Assembly: GCA_003520315.1 (NCBI GenBank)
Contig: DOVA01000226.1
Coordinates: 1-5,446, forward strand
DNA from: Rikenellaceae bacterium
Lineage (GTDB): Bacteria; Bacteroidota; Bacteroidia; Bacteroidales; UBA932
Reading direction: 5' to 3'
Length of the DNA stretch: 5,446 nt
Every line of letters starts with the position of its first letter. The first letter of the stretch is position 1. Below, one piece after another: positions 1 through 5,295 of this stretch. The notes beneath the pieces are model-generated. The model did no database searches. It worked only from the letters and a program-made list of their open reading frames with translations, and had not been told where the DNA came from. The translations under genes and the position numbers were made by a program.

Positions 1-7
1 ATTCGTT

Positions 8-14
8 GTTAAAT
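8..14 (+). other. integron recombination core site (left boundary of gene cassette)
   Basis: GTTAAAT fits the GTTRRRY consensus of the R' core site, where integron integrases cut after the G. It lies 15 bases before the start codon at 30, the short leader usual for cassette genes. The best support is internal. In a circular cassette this site would rejoin the far-end R'' box ACTTAAC (1439-1445), whose complement is GTTAAGT, and the two agree at 6 of 7 positions. The rest of the upstream attC or attI lies outside the window. A 7-base match alone could be chance; the pairing with a structured site at the other end makes it credible. Confidence 0.6.
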
Positions 15-29
15 GTCAAATAAGAACAG

Positions 30-1436
30 ATGAACGACAATACACCAATAAAGCGCATCCAAGGAACTATCGCTGGGATCATACCAGTTCTATTGCAATT
101 GTTTCATGACAAATATGATCCACAAAATTTATCAGCAGAACTGACATTACTAAGTCAAGATAAAACTATTTCAAATGCATTTCGTAATTGTCTGTCAGGT
201 GATGATTACGGAACCCTCAAGATTAGTAGTGAAGATAATAATATAGAAATTGTACTTAAGGGTATTAATGGTTGGCGTCATCAAAGGAATAATGCGAAAT
301 TGAATATCGAGGGCTATGAATACGGCATTTCGGATGATGAGATCATAAACGCTGAAAACATATTTGCTTTTGTTGAGCTGACCCCCAGCGGGATATTAAG
401 AAAATGGGGTACAACCGAAATGCATTATGACGGAAGTATCAAACATGATGAAGGTTATCCTGAAGATGTAGAGTGGGAATTTCGATTAGGCAAAGGAAAA
501 GCTTTTTCAAGGTATACTTACGAAGAACACACCGTATATGACAATAAAGCAACTATTCAGATAGAACGACCAGCTTTGCATTTCACCATTGATAACAAAA
601 ACGAATGTCTAACTACTAAGGAAATAAAAGAGACGATTGAAAAAGAAGTTAGAGACATTTGTTATATACTTTCTCTTTGCTACAGAAAATTAGTTCGCTG
701 GTATGAGTTTGAAATAACAATTTTACAAAAAGAAAAACCCAATATTTCACCTCGAATATCTGGGGTAAGACGCAAAGTCTACCGTGAAACATATCCAGAA
801 CGTATGGATGAGTTGATAAACCACAGAACTTTGGTTAATAATGGATTTCGAGACCTTTTAATCAATTATAGAGGCTCAAATCAAGTGGATGCACTTCAAA
901 GATGTATAACTTTTTTGGCTTCTTCTATGGCAACCCATACCATTGAAATTAATTATTTTTTCTCCATTATAGCCTTAGAGGCCTTTTGTGATGCTTTCGT
1001 AGAAAGCGTTTCGAACAGTATAAAAATGCCATCAGCAAAATGGAACAAAATTGAAAAAGCATTGAGAGCCACATTAAAAGAACTGTCTGCAGATATAAAC
1101 CTCTTGCCCTTCATCACTAATGTAACCGCTAAATTGCCCGAGTTGAAGGGAATAACAACATTGGAAAAGATAACGTTTTGTTGCCAGAGACTAAACGTAA
1201 AAGTAGATGACCTTTGGAAAAAAGATGGCTTTGAGAATGGACTAAAGAAGGCCCTTGCCCTCAGGAATCAGTTATTCCATAGGGCTTATTTTGAGGATCC
1301 ATTTTTATTGTATTCAAATAGATTACGTGTACAAATTATTGCAGAAAGACTGTTACTAAAATACCTTAATTGGCCTAACGAAAAGATATGGCGTTGGCAC
1401 GATCAAGAACTGCGTTGGGCCGTTATAAATGAATAG
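30..1436 (+). CDS. HEPN-domain protein, probable defence-type RNase, carried on an integron cassette
   Basis: This is a 468-residue soluble protein with no signal peptide or membrane segment. The C-terminal third looks like an ApeA-like HEPN domain: a helix with ALEAF near residue 320-330, then RNQLFH at residues 412-417. The latter matches the RX4-6H motif (R412, N413, H417) that is the active site of metal-independent HEPN ribonucleases. HEPN proteins commonly act in abortive infection and toxin systems by cutting RNA. The N-terminal ~270 residues, rich in charged and aromatic residues, match no family I recognise and may be a sensor domain. The ATG at 30 is the first possible start and follows a weak AAGAA ribosome binding site. 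The gene is AT-rich. It is flanked by integron core sites and has no partner gene, so it is expected to work alone, possibly driven from an upstream integron promoter. The HEPN assignment is fairly firm; the defence role is inferred. Confidence 0.8.
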   Translation: MNDNTPIKRIQGTIAGIIPVLLQLFHDKYDPQNLSAELTLLSQDKTISNAFRNCLSGDDYGTLKISSEDNNIEIVLKGINGWRHQRNNAKLNIEGYEYGISDDEIINAENIFAFVELTPSGILRKWGTTEMHYDGSIKHDEGYPEDVEWEFRLGKGKAFSRYTYEEHTVYDNKATIQIERPALHFTIDNKNECLTTKEIKETIEKEVRDICYILSLCYRKLVRWYEFEITILQKEKPNISPRISGVRRKVYRETYPERMDELINHRTLVNNGFRDLLINYRGSNQVDALQRCITFLASSMATHTIEINYFFSIIALEAFCDAFVESVSNSIKMPSAKWNKIEKALRATLKELSADINLLPFITNVTAKLPELKGITTLEKITFCCQRLNVKVDDLWKKDGFENGLKKALALRNQLFHRAYFEDPFLLYSNRLRVQIIAERLLLKYLNWPNEKIWRWHDQELRWAVINE

Positions 1437-1438
1437 AC

Positions 1439-1499
1439 ACTTAACCTTTCGCTGGTGGGGACGACGAGAAGCGTGCCGTCCCACAGCTTTTCGTTATTT
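1439..1499 (+). other. attC: attC integron recombination site (cassette 3' end)
   Basis: The site starts two bases after the stop codon of the HEPN gene. The order of elements is: R'' box ACTTAAC (1439-1445, fits RYYYAAC), unpaired spacer CTTTC, hairpin arm 1451-1463, apical region 1464-1476, arm 1477-1487, spacer TTTTC, and R' box GTTATTT (1493-1499). The arms pair as GCTG/CAGC, TGGG/CCCA and ACG/CGT. Two single G bases, 1455 and 1460, are left unpaired on the same arm. Such extrahelical bases on one arm define the strand that integron integrase recombines. Total length is about 60 bp, typical for attC. The R' half beyond the cut (TTATTT) does not fit TTRRRY, which suggests that the DNA to the right is not another regular cassette. 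The hairpin followed by TTTTC might also slow transcription. No integrase gene is visible. Confidence 0.78.
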
Positions 1500-1994
1500 A
1501 TTCCCCTCCAAGTCTCGAAGCTGCTGACTCTTTTTCTCAATTTCTTTGTCCTTATATTTTACCTCTTTGTCCCAATAATTACTTCCCCATTGAGAACGTG
1601 CGTCTCTACGGCGATCCCGATAGTACTCACGGTCATCCTGAAGTTTTTGCAGTTCTTCTCTCTTTTGAGCGATCTCCTCGTCCCTTTTTGACTCTCTGAC
1701 TGCCCGTTCCACCCCGACCCTATCATACGATGGTCTGTTCACTGACCGTTTTGATTCCGATCTCTCTGTCGCCCGCTTTTGTTTCCGTTCGAATGCCCTG
1801 ATCTCTTCCGGTGATGAAGGCTGATACCCCTCGCATTCAATTATCTTCACGCCCTTTGGCGGAGGCGAATTGCTGATAACTTTGTGACCATTTTTATCAA
1901 TCCAGGAACACATTTCCGCCGCCAAGACCACACCGGAAAGACACAAAAATATTATAATGACCGCGATAAAAAGACAGTATTTGAATTTTTTCAC
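1494..1994 (-). CDS. exported DUF4124-type protein with charged coiled-coil tail
   Basis: This 166-residue protein begins with a Sec signal peptide: KKFKY, then a hydrophobic core, with likely cleavage after VLA near residue 25. Residues ~28-55 carry the DUF4124 pattern: an aromatic/Trp-Ile-Asp stretch (CSWIDKNGHKVISNSPPP), seen in many small envelope proteins of Pseudomonadota and Desulfobacterota as W-x-D-x-x-G with a later S-x-x-PP. From about residue 60 to the end it is very rich in Arg, Glu, Lys and Asp with heptad-like spacing, so a long helix or coiled coil is likely. The protein should be periplasmic; its molecular role is unknown. The start is GTG, fixed by a strong AAAGGAGG ribosome binding site 8 bases upstream. 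The TAA stop (1494-1496) abuts the cut point of the attC site, so an inserted cassette left the gene whole. Its opposite strand to all neighbours and its balanced base composition suggest it belongs to the resident DNA. Confidence 0.85.
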   Translation of the reverse strand: MKKFKYCLFIAVIIIFLCLSGVVLAAEMCSWIDKNGHKVISNSPPPKGVKIIECEGYQPSSPEEIRAFERKQKRATERSESKRSVNRPSYDRVGVERAVRESKRDEEIAQKREELQKLQDDREYYRDRRRDARSQWGSNYWDKEVKYKDKEIEKKSQQLRDLEGNK

Positions 1995-2002
1995 AGTCCA
2001 AT

Positions 2003-2010
2003 CCTCCTTT
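2003..2010 (-). promoter_or_regulatory. strong Shine-Dalgarno for the DUF4124-type gene
   Basis: On the minus strand this reads AAAGGAGG, followed by 8 bases and GTG. It is the best ribosome binding site in the window and decides the GTG start at 1994. Only about 35 bases separate it from the terminator hairpin upstream, which leaves little room for a full promoter. The gene may therefore depend on read-through or on a promoter overlapping the hairpin. Confidence 0.8.
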
Positions 2011-2041
2011 TAGCAACATCGACACCCTTACGGAAAAACTG

Positions 2042-2079
2042 AAATAAAAAAGAGGGAGTCATTTCTGTCTCCCTCTTTT
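2042..2079 (-). terminator. Rho-independent terminator for leftward transcription
   Basis: There is a perfect 11-bp stem (AAAAGAGGGAG at 2048-2058 with CTCCCTCTTTT at 2069-2079) around a 10-base loop. On the minus strand the stem is followed by TTTTTT, A, TTT, a good U-tract; on the plus strand the tract is short. It lies just downstream, in the leftward sense, of the stop codon of the gene remnant at 2110-2247 and upstream of the DUF4124-type gene. The natural reading is that it terminated the now-broken gene. Confidence 0.75.
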
Positions 2080-2109
2080 GAATAGCTAAATGAGCGGCAA
2101 GCCCGGAGC

Positions 2110-2247
2110 TTACGGATTATAGATTGTCAATATATTCTGACGCAATTTGCGAATCGGCTCCCCTTTTTCCTTTTCCTTGTATTTATACTGATCGAAGTCT
2201 TTGACAATACAACATTTGACATCCCTTGTAGTAAAGTGTAGATTTTA
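2110..2247 (-). pseudogene. 3' remnant of a broken minus-strand gene
   Basis: The minus strand between a TAA at 2245-2247 and a TAA at 2110-2112 reads as a plausible charged C-terminus, including RDVKCC, DFDQYKYKEKEKGEPIR and an end of LTIYNP. There is no start codon with a ribosome binding site. A terminator follows 31 bases past the stop, as expected for a true gene end. The related copy at 5296-5446 keeps the frame open where this one has TAA (CAG in the copy). Part of this remnant (2149 onward) belongs to the long repeat unit; 2110-2148 is unique to this locus. I do not recognise the parent protein. Confidence 0.5.
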
Positions 2248-2317
2248 AATCGTATTCAGCAAAAAAAGATAATGGGATGAATTGATACTGACAAATAAAT
2301 TGGTATTGTGTCCCCAG
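2149..2317 (+). repeat. long dispersed repeat, copy 1, ending in the 50-bp element
   Basis: Bases 2149-2301 align with 5296-5446 in the same orientation with about 15 substitutions, nearly all transitions, and one 2-base length difference in an A-run: about 90% identity. The right-hand 50 bases (2268-2317), beginning GATAATGGGATGAATTG and ending GTGTCCCCAG, also recur at 3266-3315. The 50-mer has GGGA near one end and TCCC near the other with partial internal pairing (ATAC with GTAT), so it can form a weak hairpin. This suggests a REP-like or transposon-end element, but no transposase is in view. The left part carries the minus-strand gene remnant. Confidence 0.8.
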
Positions 2318-2335
2318 AATATTGCAGAATATTGC
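2316..2335 (+). repeat. tandem 10-bp duplication before the Abi_C gene
   Basis: AGAATATTGC occurs twice without a gap (2316-2325 and 2326-2335), starting at the last two bases of the 50-bp element and ending 9 bases before the ATG at 2345. It occupies the place where a ribosome binding site should be. It could be a slippage product at the repeat junction or an operator pair; nothing here decides between them. Confidence 0.7.
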
Positions 2336-2344
2336 AAATGAATT

Positions 2345-3199
2345 ATGACTGACTTGATTAGTAAAAAGACACGTACTGAGTTCAGAGAGTATTTTGTGGG
2401 AACCACCCTCCGCAAGATCTCCGAGGAGTTCGACGCGGCGGATGTGCCATTCGCAAGCGATTATTCGCCACCCGAATCAGGACAACGCCGTTCCCTCGTA
2501 GAGCAGTATTACCACGCAGTGGATTTCTCTTCATGGCGTGATGTGCAGAAAGTCTTACGTGTCTACGAGAGCGTCCTGATTGAACTGGAAGAAAGAGTAA
2601 AGCAACCTCTTTGGGGAAACAAGGATGATTACACTGAGAAGAAAATTGCTCTCTTGATAAGGTGTCTTGACAGGGACGGTTTTGTTTACTCAGATGGACG
2701 GATTTCTGCCTCTGCGCACAATCCAACTGTAGAGGAACTATCAGAGACTGCATCAAACTTTGACAGCAAGATTCTGCGCCAACAGATTGATAGAATTCGA
2801 AATGCCATTGAAAACGACCCCGATCTGGCCATAGGAACAGCCAAGGAGCTTGTAGAGACAACCTGTAGGACCATCCTTGCCGACTACGGTATTACTGCGG
2901 ATACTGGATGGGATGTGACCCGTTTAGTCAAAGAAACCCGTGGTGTTCTGAAGCTGGTACCCGAGGACATCCCTGATAGCGCGAAAGGTGCTGAAACTAT
3001 CAAGCGTATGCTGAGTAACTTAGGTCAAATCTCACAAGGGATCGCTGAACTCCGTAACCTTTATGGAACTGGTCACGGGAAAGATGGCCAGTTCAAAGGG
3101 CTGTCACCACGCCACGCCCGCCTTGTAGCTGGCTGTGCGACAATATTAGCAACCTTTCTTTTTGAAACACATGAGTTCAGGAAAGAAAAGACAATTTAA
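2345..3199 (+). CDS. Abi_C (HEPN) abortive-infection-type protein
   Basis: This is a 284-residue cytoplasmic protein. Residues ~140-275 match the Abi_C family (abortive infection C-terminus, a HEPN-fold domain): GTAKELVETTCRTIL at 164-178, a central LxKxxxxxLxL stretch, GIAELRNLYGTGHGK at 232-246, then ARLVAGCATILATFLFET at 258-275. R237-N238...H244 forms an RX6H HEPN motif, so RNase activity is plausible. The N-terminal ~130 residues hold a second helical region (SGQRRSLVEQYY at 45-56, DVQKVLRVYE at 66-75) that is probably a regulatory or sensing domain. Such proteins occur in phage-defence loci; that role here is inferred. The ATG at 2345 is the first in-frame start, but no Shine-Dalgarno precedes it, and a repeat ends 28 bases upstream, so the native leader may have been replaced. 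The gene is visibly more GC-rich than the HEPN gene and the TIGR04255 gene, suggesting separate acquisition. It stands alone, with no close partner gene. Confidence 0.85.
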   Translation: MTDLISKKTRTEFREYFVGTTLRKISEEFDAADVPFASDYSPPESGQRRSLVEQYYHAVDFSSWRDVQKVLRVYESVLIELEERVKQPLWGNKDDYTEKKIALLIRCLDRDGFVYSDGRISASAHNPTVEELSETASNFDSKILRQQIDRIRNAIENDPDLAIGTAKELVETTCRTILADYGITADTGWDVTRLVKETRGVLKLVPEDIPDSAKGAETIKRMLSNLGQISQGIAELRNLYGTGHGKDGQFKGLSPRHARLVAGCATILATFLFETHEFRKEKTI

Positions 3200-3258
3200 G
3201 GCAAACAAAGGCATTCACTCGGACGTGCTGACGCGTGCCGGTGATTCTTGCCATTAGC
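3200..3258 (+). other. imperfect hairpin, possible decayed attC site
   Basis: Directly after the Abi_C stop codon, ATTCAC (3213-3218) pairs with GTGATT, CGG (3220-3222) with CCG (3238-3240), and ACGTG (3223-3227) with CGCGT (3232-3236), around the loop CTGA. Single unpaired bases are left at T3219 and G3237. The flanks GGCAAAC (3200-3206) and ATTAGCA (3253-3259) resemble degraded R'' and R' boxes (AAC and TTAG survive). Length and position match attC, but neither box fits the consensus, and the two bulges lie on opposite arms rather than on the same arm. There is no T-tract, so it is a poor terminator. A REP-like palindrome is the main alternative. Confidence 0.4.
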
Positions 3259-3265
3259 AACTTAA

Positions 3266-3315
3266 GATGATGGGATGAATTGATATTGACAAATTAACTG
3301 GTATGATGTCCCCAG
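3266..3315 (+). repeat. 50-bp dispersed element, copy 2
   Basis: From GATGATGGGATGAATTG to GATGTCCCCAG, this matches 2268-2317 at 44 of 50 positions without gaps and lies in the same orientation. The longer left part found in the other two copies is absent, so the 50-mer is the core repeated unit. It lies 7 bases after the attC-like hairpin and 110 bases before the TIGR04255 gene. It contains TTGACA, but no -10 box at proper spacing, so I do not call a promoter. Confidence 0.8.
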
Positions 3316-3425
3316 GTTTCCTAAAAAAGTAGAAGTCTAACGCTAAATATGGTAAAAGTTCATCTCATGGTGGATTCATTAACAGCCCTTAATAAGGGGA
3401 ATTCTGTTGTTTAAAGTAAAATATT

Positions 3426-4178
3426 ATGGTCAGCAAACTACCTATAAAATTAAATAAGGAGCCTTTGTTAGACGCGGTTTTCGAAATGCGATTTTCTGCA
3501 CTTGCTCCTGCCTCCAGCATTTTACCCGGAATTTTTTTTAATAAACTTGATGGCAAAAAAATCATTAGTCAACTTCCTACAGGTGAGTTGCCCAAGCAAA
3601 TACGAGATACTGACCCCAACTTGCAGTTTGCCCCAATAATACGAATTTTATGGAAAGATTTTGTTCTTTTAATTGGTGACCGAAGCGTTGCGGTAGGCTG
3701 CACAATGCCTTATGCTGGATGGGTAAGATTTAAGGAAGCCATTCTTAAAATTGTTAATATCCTTGGTGAGGTTGGTATTATCCAAGTCATTAAACGATAC
3801 TCACTGAAATATGTGGACTTAATCCCATACAAGAATATAGGGGAGCAGATCGCATCTGTTGATCTCAGTATCCGATTGGGCGATCACTGTTTGGAAAAAG
3901 AAAAATTCCAGTTTAGAATTGAGATTGCACAAGATGAATATATTAATGCAATACAAATCATTTCTACGGCAGTAGCAACATTACCAGATAAAAAAATCAA
4001 GATGGAAGGACTAATTATTGATATAGATACAATTCACAATGTCAATAACCAAGAATTCATGGATTTTGTATCTGAACTTCAAGAAAAATTGGATAAAATC
4101 CACCTTATGAACAAAGTCACGTTTTTCAAGTGCATAACCCCCACTACTCTAAATGCATTGGAGCCTATCTATGAATGA
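3426..4178 (+). CDS. TIGR04255-type protein, first gene of a three-gene operon
   Basis: This 250-residue protein has the layout of the sporadically distributed TIGR04255 family, whose members are about this size. The N-terminus has LNKEPLLDAVFEMRF (residues 9-23; the family motif is a P-x-x-E-A-V-x-E-x-R-F type). The middle has RYSLKYVDLIPY (124-135), equivalent to the family's R-x-x-L-R-Y-x-N stretch. Then come IIDIDTI (197-203) and a C-terminal LDKIHLMNKVTFFKCIT segment (222-238). No enzyme motif, signal peptide or membrane helix is visible. The family's biochemical role is unknown to me; its patchy spread suggests accessory or defence-linked genes. The ATG at 3426 sits 17 residues before the conserved motif, as expected, but has no clear ribosome binding site. 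Its stop codon overlaps the next start by 8 bases, so the two are translated together. Composition is AT-rich, unlike the Abi_C gene upstream. Confidence 0.75.
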   Translation: MVSKLPIKLNKEPLLDAVFEMRFSALAPASSILPGIFFNKLDGKKIISQLPTGELPKQIRDTDPNLQFAPIIRILWKDFVLLIGDRSVAVGCTMPYAGWVRFKEAILKIVNILGEVGIIQVIKRYSLKYVDLIPYKNIGEQIASVDLSIRLGDHCLEKEKFQFRIEIAQDEYINAIQIISTAVATLPDKKIKMEGLIIDIDTIHNVNNQEFMDFVSELQEKLDKIHLMNKVTFFKCITPTTLNALEPIYE

Positions 4179-4512
4179 TAATTACTACACAGAACAAACT
4201 TCTCACACTATTGGTACTATTACAATTGCTGGCATTATTGTTACACAACTGTTATTAACTCCTCCGCTAAACATCCAGCAAAAAGAATTAGATATGTATC
4301 TATACAGAAGCAATGTCTACCAATCATCTGCTAGTTCTGCTACCTTTGATCAATTCAGAAACGTTGTAACAGGTGAGTATTATCATGAAATTGACCAGTT
4401 TGAGGCTGCTATTTCCGACTTTTATGCTACACTGATTGCTAATCAAGAATTGCTAGGTATAGAATTCGAGAAAGTTCTATACGAGAATCTTTGGAATCTG
4501 TATGAAATTTAA
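4171..4512 (+). CDS. small protein of unknown function with one hydrophobic segment
   Basis: I chose the ATG at 4171 (113 residues) over 4153 because GGAG at 4160-4163 lies 7 bases upstream and the overlap with the previous gene is then a compact 8 bases (ATGAATGA). Residues 14-30 are hydrophobic (TIGTITIAGIIVTQLLL) followed by PP; this could be a single weak membrane helix or a buried strand. The rest (residues 36-113) is acidic and aromatic, with a likely helical end (FEAAISDFYATLIANQELL at 77-95). I recognise no family. Position between the TIGR04255-type and SNSCDI genes, with overlap on one side and an 11-base gap on the other, implies a joint function with them. An antitoxin-like or adaptor partner is possible, but nothing in the sequence shows it. 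Confidence 0.7.
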   Translation: MNDNYYTEQTSHTIGTITIAGIIVTQLLLTPPLNIQQKELDMYLYRSNVYQSSASSATFDQFRNVVTGEYYHEIDQFEAAISDFYATLIANQELLGIEFEKVLYENLWNLYEI

Positions 4513-4523
4513 TCTGGTGTCTT

Positions 4524-5126
4524 ATGGAAATCAATGCAGATACCATACAGGAACAAATTCCCTATTACCTGTCACAAGCATCCAAAGAAAACCTGGTTAA
4601 AGCTTTAAAAGAATTTCCTGAAAACACTGTCTATTACACGACTTTGTATCCAACCGAGACCTTGCAGGGGGACGGTTGGTCTGCATTGGGCTTAATCAAC
4701 TATGAAACAGGGGAGCGTAAAAGAGTCCGGGGAATAATACTCTCCAATAGTTGTGATATTGATCTGGAGAACAAACGGGACATCCCGGTTAAACTGGTGT
4801 TTGCTCCCATCATTAAACTTAAAGCCTATGCTAACCTACTCGAACTTGCTAATATCCCAAAGCAAAGCATCGAGGGCAAGTTCAATTCCATCCGTAACCA
4901 GAAGGTGAACACCCTCTTTTATCTCCCGCAGGGTGCTGGACTTGACGCTGAATATATCGCCTTGCTTGATGATATTCATTCTGTGCCTCTGCTTGCGTTT
5001 ACCAACCAAGAAGACCGAACCAAACTATTTACCTTGAGCCAAATCGGTTTCTATCTTTTCCTATTGAAATTATCCGTTCACTTCTGTCGCTTCAGTGAGG
5101 CAGTAGTTCGAGATAAAGAATCATAA
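4524..5126 (+). CDS. conserved-looking protein of unknown function with SNSCDI motif
   Basis: This 200-residue protein has no signal peptide. It looks like a folded single domain: VYYTTLYPTE (36-45), LQGDGW (47-52), GIILSNSCDI (70-79), FAPII (93-97), an NTLFYLP strand (129-135), LDDIHSVP (148-155) and a C-terminal hydrophobic helix with LSQIGFYLFLLKLSVHFCR (171-189). The pattern L-S-x-S-C-D-I recalls a motif I have seen in uncharacterised bacterial proteins, but I cannot name the family or assign an activity. C77 and C188 could be functional residues; a catalytic role is not shown. The ATG at 4524 follows the previous stop by 11 bases with only a weak GGTG upstream, which suggests translational coupling. 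It is the last gene of the operon. Whether the C-terminal hydrophobic stretch is membrane-inserted or core is open. Confidence 0.75.
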   Translation: MEINADTIQEQIPYYLSQASKENLVKALKEFPENTVYYTTLYPTETLQGDGWSALGLINYETGERKRVRGIILSNSCDIDLENKRDIPVKLVFAPIIKLKAYANLLELANIPKQSIEGKFNSIRNQKVNTLFYLPQGAGLDAEYIALLDDIHSVPLLAFTNQEDRTKLFTLSQIGFYLFLLKLSVHFCRFSEAVVRDKES

Positions 5127-5295
5127 AAACCAAGACCATTAGAAAGCAAAGTGAACTATTTGCATCCTAATTGGATATTCAAGTTGGCCGATGTTTCGGT
5201 TGATAGAAATGGCCCCCCCTTTTGTACTACACTGCCAGCATCAAATAGAATGACTGTGAATTATTTCGAGAAGGATAATATCTTCTGTTTTAATT
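5127..5295 (+). other. intergenic stretch with no supported gene
   Basis: No convincing gene, terminator or attC-type site follows the operon. Short inverted repeats (ATCC/GGAT at about 5165-5177) and a run of seven C (5213-5219) are the only structure seen. A GTG-started frame from 5151 reads about 47 residues, including NWIFKLADVSVDR, before it enters the repeat at 5296 in antisense. It could be a gene fragment cut by the repeat, but support is too thin to call. Confidence 0.5.

Noticed and set aside
1455..1691. 78-residue plus-strand frame rich in Leu, Phe and Ser.
   Set aside because: It is antisense to the DUF4124-type gene and runs through the attC hairpin; the hydrophobic look comes from the charged codons of the other strand.
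2382..2874. Two minus-strand frames of 159 and 62 residues.
   Set aside because: They lie wholly antisense within the Abi_C gene, whose own frame has clear family motifs.
3285..3306. TTGACA plus TATGAT inside the 50-bp element as a promoter.
   Set aside because: The two boxes are only 10 bases apart, far from the usual 16-18, and the -10-like box is not kept in copy 1.
3335..3415. GTCTAAC at 3335-3341 fits an attC R'' box and GTTTAAA at 3409-3415 could be a degenerate R' box, with a small hairpin at 3386-3398.
   Set aside because: No complementary inner boxes lie next to the two ends, the intervening DNA does not fold symmetrically, and the right box does not fit GTTRRRY.
4153..4170. Upstream ATG at 4153 as the start of the small operon protein.
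   Set aside because: The ATG at 4171 has a GGAG at good spacing and a compact overlap with the previous stop; the extra six residues have no support.
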